6,165 nt of DNA, taken from the NCBI GenBank assembly GCA_937907215.1, contig CALESG010000028.1, positions 1 through 6,165 on the forward strand, in the 5' to 3' direction. Positions 1 through 6,165 of the stretch are shown here, one piece after another. The stretch's first letter is position 1. Each line of letters starts with the position of its first letter. Under the pieces are notes generated by a model. That model saw nothing but the letters and a program-made list of their open reading frames with translations, was not told where the DNA came from and searched no databases. The position numbers and the translations under genes were made by a program. The stretch is from an uncultured Ruminococcus sp. (GTDB lineage Bacteria > Bacillota > Clostridia > Oscillospirales > Ruminococcaceae).

Positions 1-1744
1 CATACTTCATAGCTGAATTGCCATTTTTAACATTTTCTTTTTCCAGAGAAATATTTAATTTATCACCGCTGCTGTTGCGAGAATATGCCGCTGATATATC
101 CGCACTGTCATCATAGCTTTCAAAATCGTCAATAACACTACGCTCTTTTTCTGCTTCATTTGAATCATATACACGAATAAGTACAGTTGGCTGATTGCCT
201 TCTGTTGTCAAAAGTGTAAGCTTATAGTTTCCAAGCTCAAGTCCGCTAAGTACAGAAGATGAAAGTGTAACGGTTGTACCGCTTATTGTATAATCTGTAC
301 CTTCTGTAAGAGCTTTGCCATTAAATTCAAGACCAGATATTTCGCCCATTTCCATAGTAGCGGTAAATGTCATATCAGCTGGCTTTACAATATCATAATC
401 CGCTTTCTTTGGAGTTATACTATTTTCTGAATTTTTCGCTGCCATGCGTTTTGCGTGTTCCATAATAACATTACAAGCTTCTTCTGTAGGATTGCCGTTT
501 GCATCGCCCTTGTAATATACAGTATATGTATCATAGTCCGGATAAAGAGTTCCTTCGGTTGTAAGAGAAGCTATCATCCAATAGTTTGTACCGGCATATT
601 CTACTCCTTCGTATGTTTTTCCTTCAAAAATATCAAACCACTCGGAATATACATCTGCACGCTCTGCACGATCTTTCCATCCAAATTCTTCAACTATTAC
701 TGGTTTATTTGCGGCAGCTGCGTCCATACCGTGTTTCTTGAACCAGAAATTTCCCTGATCTTTTGTAAGACCCCACTGGTCGCAATAAACGTGGATTGTT
801 CCATAGTCAATATTTGGAATATCTATCAAAGAAAGCCAATCAATACCGGAGCTTCCGTGATATACATACTTATGATCACCTTCCGGGAAATCATTATAGC
901 CATAATTATAAAATCCTTCATCACCAACAGCAAGCATATGATTACTGTCAATAGATTTTACAAATTCTGCCATTTCGGCAGCCCAGTCTGCTACTATATT
1001 ATTTTCGCAGCCTGCATCAGATTCACATCTTGGCTCATTTGCGAGTTCCCAAGAAAATACATTTGGGTCATCTTTATACTTTTCACCAGTGTATACATTT
1101 TCATGATTAAGAAGAGTCTCAATATAATCTTTATACCAACCCTTAATAGTTTCATTTGTATAGAAATCATCATGACCATTTACATTTTCACCGGCAAGCT
1201 GCGCCCATTTTACATACTGTGCCATACCGCCAAATGCTTCCCAGTTGTTAGTAAATGTTATCAGCACACGAAGTCCTTCCTGCTCAGCTTTATAAAGTAC
1301 ATAGTCAAGTTTCTCAAGACCGTTTTTACCTTCATTAACAACAGGACGACCCAAATTTTCATCAAAATACTGATAATAAATACCTTCCTTTTCACCAGGT
1401 CCATCTACACTTCCGGTAAAAACTGTATATCCGTCATCATTTACTTCATCAGTAATAACACCAGCATCAAGATGTCCCCATGTACGTATAACTTTAAGTC
1501 CCATTGCTGCGGCATCTTCCATTACCTGATCAACATCATACTGCGGCTTAAAATTGACATAATAGTTGTTAGTACCAGCATAATAAAAAGTAGAACCATC
1601 CACCATAAACTGTGTACCATTAGTGCTGACAAAACCGGTTCTGTTATCATCTGCTGCACTTACTGCAGCAGCTCCGGGAACTCCGCTTGCCATTGCACTT
1701 ATACCCAGTACAAGACTGCTTACAATTGCGACCATTTTTTTCAT
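1..1744 (-). CDS. Secreted endo-beta-1,4-mannanase, GH5 (subfamily 7-like) with X2 module, 3'-truncated
   Basis: 581 codons are visible and the C-terminus lies beyond the left edge. The product should hydrolyse internal beta-1,4-mannosidic bonds of mannan or glucomannan outside the cell. Residues 1-31 look like a Sec signal peptide: MKKM, a hydrophobic core, then a likely cleavage near AVSA-AD. Residues about 36-438 form the GH5 TIM barrel. Family-typical segments are FYYAGTNNYY (53-62), GLKVIRTWG (82-90), WELANEP with acid/base Glu237, the IHVY strand (317-320) and VIVEEFG with nucleophile Glu353. The run around DDPNVFSWELANEPRC resembles GH5_7 mannanases rather than typical cellulases. Residues about 443-528 match an Ig-like X2 module (KPADMTF, GTDYTISGTTVTL, LGNYKLTL). 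A further module starts at about 537 (VIDDFESYDD), resembling galactose-binding-fold carbohydrate-binding domains, and is cut off. The start is the second of two adjacent ATGs, 7 nt after AGGAGG. The gene appears to have its own promoter. Catalytic class is well supported; mannan specificity is inferred from subfamily resemblance and the GH130 neighbour. Confidence 0.92.
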   Translation of the reverse strand, partial: MKKMVAIVSSLVLGISAMASGVPGAAAVSAADDNRTGFVSTNGTQFMVDGSTFYYAGTNNYYVNFKPQYDVDQVMEDAAAMGLKVIRTWGHLDAGVITDEVNDDGYTVFTGSVDGPGEKEGIYYQYFDENLGRPVVNEGKNGLEKLDYVLYKAEQEGLRVLITFTNNWEAFGGMAQYVKWAQLAGENVNGHDDFYTNETIKGWYKDYIETLLNHENVYTGEKYKDDPNVFSWELANEPRCESDAGCENNIVADWAAEMAEFVKSIDSNHMLAVGDEGFYNYGYNDFPEGDHKYVYHGSSGIDWLSLIDIPNIDYGTIHVYCDQWGLTKDQGNFWFKKHGMDAAAANKPVIVEEFGWKDRAERADVYSEWFDIFEGKTYEGVEYAGTNYWMIASLTTEGTLYPDYDTYTVYYKGDANGNPTEEACNVIMEHAKRMAAKNSENSITPKKADYDIVKPADMTFTATMEMGEISGLEFNGKALTEGTDYTISGTTVTLSSSVLSGLELGNYKLTLLTTEGNQPTVLIRVYDSNEAEKERSVIDDFESYDDSADISAAYSRNSSGDKLNISLEKENVKNGNSAMKY

Positions 1745-1750
1745 CATATT

Positions 1751-1757
1751 TCCTCCT
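1751..1757 (-). promoter_or_regulatory. Shine-Dalgarno site of the mannanase gene (AGGAGGA)
   Basis: AGGAGGA on the minus strand precedes two tandem ATG codons at 1747-1745 and 1744-1742. Counted from AGGAGG, spacing is 4 nt to the first ATG and 7 nt to the second. The second is therefore the more likely start and gives the signal peptide start MKKM. The alternative adds only one methionine. Confidence 0.85.
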
Positions 1758-1780
1758 AAAAATCATTGATATATTTTTTG

Positions 1781-1811
1781 GCAGAAGCATTAACTTTAAT
1801 CACTCTTCTGC
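1781..1811 (-). promoter_or_regulatory. Leader hairpin upstream of the mannanase
   Basis: A perfect 7-bp inverted repeat (GCAGAAG at 1811-1805, CTTCTGC at 1787-1781 on the minus strand) encloses a 17-nt loop. The loop can form a further short ATTA/TAAT stem. It sits in the predicted 5' untranslated leader, about 23 nt upstream of the Shine-Dalgarno site. The minus strand continues with a run of A rather than T, so it does not look like a terminator. It could stabilise the mRNA or modulate translation; no known riboswitch class was recognised. Confidence 0.4.
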
Positions 1812-1876
1812 ATATAAGACATTTTTATTAAACATATATTAAACTCACTTCGGCTGAGGCAATGGTAAATAAGAAA

Positions 1877-1904
1877 ATGATACGCATATGCCTATTTTGG
1901 TCAA
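1877..1904 (-). promoter_or_regulatory. Predicted sigma-A promoter of the mannanase gene
   Basis: On the minus strand TTGACC (1904-1899, 5 of 6 matches to TTGACA) is followed after 16 nt by TATCAT (1882-1877, 5 of 6 matches to TATAAT). Transcription would begin near 1870, giving a leader of about 125 nt. Its position after the presumed terminator of the GH130 operon and before the mannanase suggests the secreted enzyme can be transcribed on its own. This is a by-eye consensus match, not a measured start site. Confidence 0.6.
1880..1895. promoter_or_regulatory. Candidate operator dyad inside the mannanase promoter
   Basis: ATACGCATATGCCTAT is a 16-bp dyad with one mismatched position pair (1883/1892) around a perfect GCATATGC core (1884-1891). 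It lies in the spacer between the predicted -35 and -10 boxes and touches the -10, where a bound repressor would block RNA polymerase. The regulator is unknown. It does not fit the usual CcpA cre consensus well. Confidence 0.4.
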
Positions 1905-1950
1905 ATCATAAACTTTTAAAGCCATCCGTGCCTAAGAGAATAATATAAAA

Positions 1951-2038
1951 TACGGCTGTTCGAGGAGAGTTAGAGGGGTGTGATACTCTCCTCAAATATT
2001 TTGTTTCTGCCACAAGCATTTATGTTCTATCAGCCGTA
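1951..2038 (-). terminator. Nested inverted repeat after GH130, probable transcription terminator
   Basis: Two perfect inverted repeats are nested. The outer one is TACGGCTG (2038-2031) with CAGCCGTA (1958-1951), 8 bp. The inner one is GAGGAGAGT (1993-1985) with ACTCTCCTC (1970-1962), 9 bp with a 14-nt loop. In minus-strand transcripts the outer stem begins 1 nt after the GH130 stop codon and is followed by TTTTATATT. That is compatible with intrinsic termination of the transporter-GH130 transcript. The 37-nt unpaired 5' segment between the outer and inner stems is unusual for a simple terminator. It could alternatively be a structured RNA or a processing signal. Confidence 0.55.
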
Positions 2039-2039
2039 C

Positions 2040-3059
2040 TCATAATATGCCGTAACTGCGGTCATCATCACTTGCAGCATCATGTGTGAGAATATATTCT
2101 ATGACCTCATCGGCTGTGGTAAAAGCAAGTCCAATATAGCTGTCTGCACAGCCATAGTAAATTGCAATTCTTCCTGTTGCTTCATCAGCAATTGCTGCAC
2201 ATGGGAAGCATACATTAGGGACAAATCCTCTTTCTTCATACCATTTTTCTGGAGTAAGCAGGAAGTTTTCGCATCTATATTTCACTTTAGACGGTTCATC
2301 TATATCCAAAATAACTCCGCCTATGCTATATACATAACCATTGCAAGTATTGGTTACACCATGATAAAACATTAGCCAGCCTTCGCTTGTTTCAATCGGA
2401 GCTGTACCGCTGCCGATTTTTAAGTTTTCCCACCAGCGTCCACTTCTTCCCATTACATGTCTATGTCTGCCCCAAAACTCCATATCTTTGCTTTCGCTTA
2501 TAAATATATCTCCAAACGGCGTATGACCGCTGTCGCTTGGACGAGAGAGAAGCATAAAGTTTCCGCTTATCTTTCTTGGGAAAAGAACTGCATTTCTATT
2601 AAATGGAAGAAATGGATTTTCCACACGAGTAAATGTCTTGAAGTCAGTTGTTTTCGCCATACCGATAGTTGCTCCATATGCATCCTGACACCAAATAATA
2701 TAATAAGTATCATCTATTTTTACAAGACGTGGATCGTATGCATAAGACGGCATAAATGGCTGACCGGCTTCATTTGTAAACTGTATCTTATCTTTTTCAA
2801 AGTCCCAATGCAATCCATCCTTACTTCTTCCAAGATATATAAACGGTATACCGTTTAACTGCTCTCCACGAAAAACTCCAATAAATCCATTTTCATAGGG
2901 CATAACCGCACTATTAAATATTCTTGCAACGCCTTCAATAGGATTTCTGTCTACAATTGGGTTTTCACTATAACGCCATAGTGGTGATTTGCAGTCCAAA
3001 GGCTTATTTTGCCACGGAATGTTCGGCAGATTTCCTGTACGTATAAGCTTAACATTCAT
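2040..3059 (-). CDS. GH130 beta-1,4-mannooligosaccharide phosphorylase
   Basis: 339 residues, the usual size for GH130 subfamily 2 enzymes, and no signal peptide, so cytoplasmic. The family has a five-bladed beta-propeller and splits the non-reducing-end beta-1,4-mannosyl bond with phosphate, releasing alpha-D-mannose 1-phosphate. Visible family features are FNSAV (48-52), FRGE with Arg64, YAYDPRL with the presumed catalytic Asp109, and Arg155 and Arg173 as likely phosphate or substrate ligands. Further along are LKIGSGTAPIET (213-224), MFYHGV with His233, and the late YYGCADSYIGLA segment (301-312). It begins 25 nt after the upstream permease stop, behind GGAGGA (3075-3070), and is probably the last gene of the transporter operon. 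It would process imported mannooligosaccharides made by the neighbouring mannanase. Preference for mannobiose, longer oligomers or mannosyl-glucose cannot be settled from the sequence; subfamily 2 is the best guess. Confidence 0.93.
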   Translation of the reverse strand: MNVKLIRTGNLPNIPWQNKPLDCKSPLWRYSENPIVDRNPIEGVARIFNSAVMPYENGFIGVFRGEQLNGIPFIYLGRSKDGLHWDFEKDKIQFTNEAGQPFMPSYAYDPRLVKIDDTYYIIWCQDAYGATIGMAKTTDFKTFTRVENPFLPFNRNAVLFPRKISGNFMLLSRPSDSGHTPFGDIFISESKDMEFWGRHRHVMGRSGRWWENLKIGSGTAPIETSEGWLMFYHGVTNTCNGYVYSIGGVILDIDEPSKVKYRCENFLLTPEKWYEERGFVPNVCFPCAAIADEATGRIAIYYGCADSYIGLAFTTADEVIEYILTHDAASDDDRSYGIL

Positions 3060-3084
3060 GATTTCTTATTCCTCCATATATTTA

Positions 3085-3939
3085 TTATTCTTTAACTGCA
3101 CCTTGAGTCAGTCCAATATATATGTACTTTTGACATAATATAAAAATTACTACTATAGGAATCATTGTGATAAGAACGCCTGCACATATATAATTGTACT
3201 GACTGCCCATAGGACCTGTAAATGTATAAAGAGAAGTAGAAACTACTTGATACAAACTCTTATCCTGCAAGTAAAGATTAGCCATATAATATTCATTATA
3301 CGTACTTACACCTTTAATGATCGCACATGTTACTATAGCTGGCTTAAGAAGTGGCAGAAGAATACGAAAAAATACACCAAAATAACTGCATCCATCCAAA
3401 ATTGCTGCCTCATCCAGCGAGGTGGGAAGATTCTCAAAAAACTGTATAAATATGTAAATTGATATAACATCAGTTCCCAACATCAAAAGAATATAACCAT
3501 GCATTGTATTTATAAGATGAAGTGAACTCATGATCTGATAAACTGTAACTTGTGTAGCTATGCCCGGAATCAGCGACGCTATTATAAATAAATCACATAT
3601 AAGTGCATTTCCTTTGAATTTGAACCTATTTAAAACATATGCAAGCATTGCAGAAAGCATTATATTTCCAAAAAGTACAAATATAAGAATGATAAAAGTA
3701 TTAAGAAAAGCTCTTCCCATATTGGCTTCGTTCCATGCAACTTTGAAGTTTTCAAAGTTTAGCCAATTTTCAGGAGGAATCATAACACTTGTGCTGTTAT
3801 ACTCTTCACCACTTTTAAATGCTGTAGTAATACAACTGACTATAGGAAGAAGTGATGAAAATGCAGCAATTACAAGAAAAATATACTGAACAATTTGTCC
3901 AACAATTTTTCCAAGTGAAAAACGGCTAATCTTTGTCAT
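3085..3939 (-). CDS. CUT1 sugar ABC transporter permease, UgpE/MsmG-like
   Basis: 284-residue inner-membrane subunit of a binding-protein-dependent sugar importer. Six hydrophobic segments can be seen near residues 12-37, 77-105, 112-134, 146-168, 196-218 and 249-275. The cytoplasmic EAA loop is clear: DEAAILDG at 176-183 followed by ILLP at 193-196, the contact site for the ATPase. The C-terminus GLTQGAVKE is typical of the MsmG/MalG/UgpE group. Its ATG overlaps the stop of the first permease in an ATGA (3939-3936), implying translational coupling, and GGAGGA (3952-3947) lies 7 nt upstream. The mannooligosaccharide substrate is inferred from the GH130 gene that follows. No ATPase gene is in the window. 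Confidence 0.95.
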   Translation of the reverse strand: MTKISRFSLGKIVGQIVQYIFLVIAAFSSLLPIVSCITTAFKSGEEYNSTSVMIPPENWLNFENFKVAWNEANMGRAFLNTFIILIFVLFGNIMLSAMLAYVLNRFKFKGNALICDLFIIASLIPGIATQVTVYQIMSSLHLINTMHGYILLMLGTDVISIYIFIQFFENLPTSLDEAAILDGCSYFGVFFRILLPLLKPAIVTCAIIKGVSTYNEYYMANLYLQDKSLYQVVSTSLYTFTGPMGSQYNYICAGVLITMIPIVVIFILCQKYIYIGLTQGAVKE

Positions 3940-4895
3940 TTACTTTTCCTCCGTTTCTTGGAAGAAATAATAGAATAACTGCTATCCATATATTTTTTCA
4001 CCAGCTTTTGTGTTATCCCAACTATAAGGATAAGTGTAAGCAATACAACTGCCATTGCGGATGCAAGACCTACCTTTTGATTTAAATGAGCCAATTTATC
4101 CATAAGTACAAAATATGTAGATGTTCCAAAACCTCCGTTTGTTATTACATAAGGTATCTCAAATACCGAAAGCGCACCCGATATTGCAAGTATCATATTT
4201 ATAATAACAATAGTCTTTATAGACGGAAGTATGATATATCTAAACCTATGCCACGCATTTGCACCATCAATAGCAGCTGCGTCATATTGCGTTGTATCCA
4301 CACTTACAATAGCACCGATAAACAGAATCATATTTTGTCCCATATATCGCCAAATCGAAGAGATCACCAATACCCAATTGTTAATTTTTGTATCTCTAAG
4401 CCAAAACGGTATCGAATCAAGCGGAACACCAAACAGCTGGATAATAGAATCAAGAACAAATCCATGTGTATAGAAATACTTAAATATAAATCCAACAGAA
4501 ATACCGCATATTAAACTTGGAAAGTAAAGCATAGCACGAAAAAAGCTGCTGCCTTTCGGTTTAAAGCTCAGTATAGTTGCAAACAAAAGCGCAATAGCAA
4601 TCTGTACAACAGAACCCAATAAATAATATCCGCTTAGTTTTAGTGCATTAAGACAATCATCACGAGTAAAAACTTCGATATAATTATCCAAGCCTACCCA
4701 TTCACGTGACCCAATATATCCCATATCATAAAAACTAAACTCTACCATCTTAAAAAACGGAAGATATGTAAATAAAACAAGCAAAAATAACGGAACGAAC
4801 AAAAATGTAATTATTACTATAATTTTTTGCACCTTCATATTAGACCATGTTTTGCGAATAAATTCTAAACCTTTGCTTTTTCTTTTGGCACTCAC
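3936..4895 (-). CDS. CUT1 sugar ABC transporter permease, UgpA/MsmF-like
   Basis: 319 residues from the preferred GTG start at 4895, which is preceded by AAAGGA with 9 nt spacing. A longer reading from a GTG at 4919 has only a weak, too-close AGG and would add eight residues. A basic cytoplasmic N-terminus (about residues 1-22) precedes six membrane segments near 23-50, 87-111, 120-142, 173-198, 225-248 and 278-300. The EAA loop appears as YDAAAIDGA (204-212) with LP at 223-224; Asp in place of the first Glu is common in this subunit type. The tail is strongly basic (KKRRKSK). The gene lies 35 nt downstream of the binding-protein gene and is coupled to the second permease by a 4-nt overlap. 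It forms the heterodimeric membrane channel of the importer. Family assignment is firm; the substrate is inferred from context. Confidence 0.95.
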   Translation of the reverse strand: MSAKRKSKGLEFIRKTWSNMKVQKIIVIITFLFVPLFLLVLFTYLPFFKMVEFSFYDMGYIGSREWVGLDNYIEVFTRDDCLNALKLSGYYLLGSVVQIAIALLFATILSFKPKGSSFFRAMLYFPSLICGISVGFIFKYFYTHGFVLDSIIQLFGVPLDSIPFWLRDTKINNWVLVISSIWRYMGQNMILFIGAIVSVDTTQYDAAAIDGANAWHRFRYIILPSIKTIVIINMILAISGALSVFEIPYVITNGGFGTSTYFVLMDKLAHLNQKVGLASAMAVVLLTLILIVGITQKLVKKYMDSSYSIISSKKRRKSK

Positions 4896-4904
4896 GATGC
4901 CACA

Positions 4905-4910
4905 TCCTTT
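4905..4910 (-). promoter_or_regulatory. Shine-Dalgarno site deciding the GTG start of the first permease
   Basis: AAAGGA on the minus strand lies 9 nt before the GTG at 4895-4893. No comparable site lies before the in-frame GTG at 4919. The next in-frame ATG falls well inside the basic N-terminal region, immediately before the first membrane segment. This supports a GTG start at 4895. Confidence 0.65.
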
Positions 4911-4930
4911 CAAAATCACAGCCTATATAT

Positions 4931-6165
4931 TTAATCTGTTATTACGCCTTCACTTTGCTGGGCTTTTGCCCAAGCTGCATTCCACTCATCCATAATTTCA
5001 TCAAATGACTTTGTATTATCAATTGCTGCTTCTATAATTTCAGCAACATGAGTAGGGTCGGCATCAAGAGAAATCTCTGACATATTATTTATATCATCAA
5101 AATATCTTTCCTCACCTTTAAGTGCCGGATTGTCACTAACAAGAGTTACATTCTTAAAATCTTGCAGAAAATCAGGATATTCATCGCCCTTTACTATAGG
5201 AATTCCACCCTGAGCAAGTGCATATCCAGAAGATTCTATAAGATACTTTATGTAAAGCATTGCAGCAGTCTTGTTATCAGCAGAACTATTTACATTCACG
5301 CCATAACAATAATCGGAAATTGCTGATGCATATTTATGCCCATTTACCGATATTGGAAAAGGCATATATGCAATATCATCGCCGTTCTCCCCTGCTTTCT
5401 TTATTTGAGGAACAGACCAGCTTCCAAGAACCATACAGCCAATATTTCCGGCGTTTATCTGAACCTTGCTTCCTTCCCAATCAGTTGTAGTTGGATCTTC
5501 TTCTGTAAGTCCTCTATTCACTGCTTCATAAAGCGTATAATATATTGCATAAGGACCTGTAAGATCGTCTTGTCTGGAAAAAGGATTCGTTGAATGAACA
5601 AGCAAGTTGCGTTTATAATCAGGATCTCCTGTAGAACCTGTAATGTATGAATCCCATGCCGTCAATGTCCAGCTTGCCGCATAATTTGTATACATAGGAA
5701 TAGCATCTGTATTATCAGCTATTTTTTTAAGGGAATCCAAAAATTCATCCGGTGTATCAGGAAGTTCTGTTACACCTGCTTCTTCAAATACAGCAGTATT
5801 ATATACAATACCGCTTACATTTCCCATGCTTGGTAATCCATAAACTTTATTATCATACATTTTGCTGTCTGAAAGCTCATACACATTTTCAAAATAAGAA
5901 TAATCGCCAAAGCTTTCAAAATATTTTTCAAGATCCGAAAGTTGAACTGTTGCCGGTATACAGCAAACATCTCCCCAGTTTTCTGTTGTAAGTCTTGTAG
6001 TTACATCACTCTCATAATTTGTGATGCCTTCATACTTTATCGTAACATTCGGATACATAGATGTAAATTCATTAACATAATCAGAAAAATCCGTATCAAT
6101 AAGATCTGTGCGATTTGTAAGTATTTTAAGATCTGCTTTTATATCTGTAGCAGTCTCTCCTACAA
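4931..6165 (-). CDS. Extracellular sugar-binding protein of a CUT1 ABC importer, 5'-truncated
   Basis: 410 codons are visible; the frame stays open to the right edge, where the signal peptide and likely lipobox should lie. An internal ATG at 6058 is not the start: upstream residues such as DLKILTNRTDLIDTDF in the same frame form the first beta-strand region typical of family 1 solute-binding proteins. Other family traits are KVYGLPSMGNVSGIVYNTAV (visible residues 106-125) with FEEAG after it, MVLGSWSVPQIKKAG (244-258), and a C-terminal helical region ending DEWNAAWAKAQ. Trp residues near 165, 170, 229 and 249 are candidates for sugar stacking, a common theme in this family but unproven here. 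It would capture oligosaccharides at the cell surface and deliver them to the two permeases encoded just downstream. Mannooligosaccharide specificity is inferred from the GH130 and mannanase genes. The operon promoter is outside the window. Confidence 0.92.
   Translation of the reverse strand, partial: VGETATDIKADLKILTNRTDLIDTDFSDYVNEFTSMYPNVTIKYEGITNYESDVTTRLTTENWGDVCCIPATVQLSDLEKYFESFGDYSYFENVYELSDSKMYDNKVYGLPSMGNVSGIVYNTAVFEEAGVTELPDTPDEFLDSLKKIADNTDAIPMYTNYAASWTLTAWDSYITGSTGDPDYKRNLLVHSTNPFSRQDDLTGPYAIYYTLYEAVNRGLTEEDPTTTDWEGSKVQINAGNIGCMVLGSWSVPQIKKAGENGDDIAYMPFPISVNGHKYASAISDYCYGVNVNSSADNKTAAMLYIKYLIESSGYALAQGGIPIVKGDEYPDFLQDFKNVTLVSDNPALKGEERYFDDINNMSEISLDADPTHVAEIIEAAIDNTKSFDEIMDEWNAAWAKAQQSEGVITD

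Noticed and set aside
479..520. Dockerin-like calcium motif (GDANGNP) in the mannanase
   Set aside because: Only one such segment occurs. It lies at the end of the GH5 domain where related enzymes have a loop and a final helix, and the paired dockerin repeat is absent.
994..1179. 61-codon minus-strand open frame inside the mannanase
   Set aside because: It is an out-of-frame shadow of the GH5 catalytic domain, whose conserved motifs are in the other frame.
455..1759. 434-codon open frame on the plus strand
   Set aside because: It is codon-for-codon antisense to the mannanase frame. It stays open because the mannanase avoids TTA, CTA and TCA codons in that stretch. The product is rich in Ile, Cys, Phe and His, with no recognisable domain.
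1906..2019. 37-codon minus-strand open frame between GH130 and the mannanase
   Set aside because: It has no Shine-Dalgarno site, runs across the inverted repeats and overlaps the predicted -35 region. The open frame is easily explained by chance.
1771..2020. Similar segments at 1771-1791 and 1996-2020 (both begin ATATTTT and end AAGCATT on the plus strand)
   Set aside because: The middles differ in length and sequence. Short AT-rich ends like these can match by chance, so no repeat family is claimed.
2082..5991. Other plus-strand open frames of 70-142 codons
   Set aside because: All lie inside well-supported minus-strand genes, have no recognisable family motifs and show the skewed composition of antisense frames.
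4931..6058. Start of the binding protein at the ATG at 6058
   Set aside because: The frame continues upstream to the window edge with family-typical N-terminal sequence, and no signal peptide follows this ATG.

Overview
The window carries a compact beta-mannan utilisation locus, all on the minus strand, read here from the right edge to the left edge. The DNA is AT-rich. Shine-Dalgarno sites are strong (GGAGGA/AGGAGGA), genes are tightly packed, and the secreted enzyme combines a GH5 catalytic domain with an X2 module. Together these suggest a fibre-degrading Firmicute of class Clostridia from gut or rumen (Ruminococcaceae or Lachnospiraceae type). This placement is an inference from style and gene content; no marker gene is present.

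Layout: (1) 6165-4931, an extracellular sugar-binding protein of a CUT1-type ABC importer, missing its N-terminus at the window edge. (2) 4895-3936, first membrane permease (UgpA/MsmF-like), probably starting at a GTG. (3) 3939-3085, second permease (UgpE/MsmG-like), overlapping the first by an ATGA. (4) 3059-2040, a cytoplasmic GH130 beta-mannoside phosphorylase. (5) A 295-bp intergenic region holding a nested inverted repeat just after the GH130 stop, a near-consensus sigma-A promoter with a dyad in its spacer, and a leader hairpin. (6) 1744 to the left edge, a secreted GH5 (subfamily 7-like) endo-beta-1,4-mannanase with a C-terminal X2 module and the beginning of another putative carbohydrate-binding module, cut by the window edge.

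Working model: the secreted mannanase cuts mannan outside the cell, the binding protein and two permeases import the mannooligosaccharides, and the GH130 enzyme splits them with phosphate to give alpha-mannose 1-phosphate. No importer ATPase is in the window, as is common for CUT1 systems that share an MsmX-type ATPase. No regulator, mannobiose epimerase or phosphomannomutase is visible either. The architecture belongs to a known type of locus. The least explained parts are the non-coding elements between GH130 and the mannanase. The plus strand shows no credible gene; its long open frames are antisense shadows.
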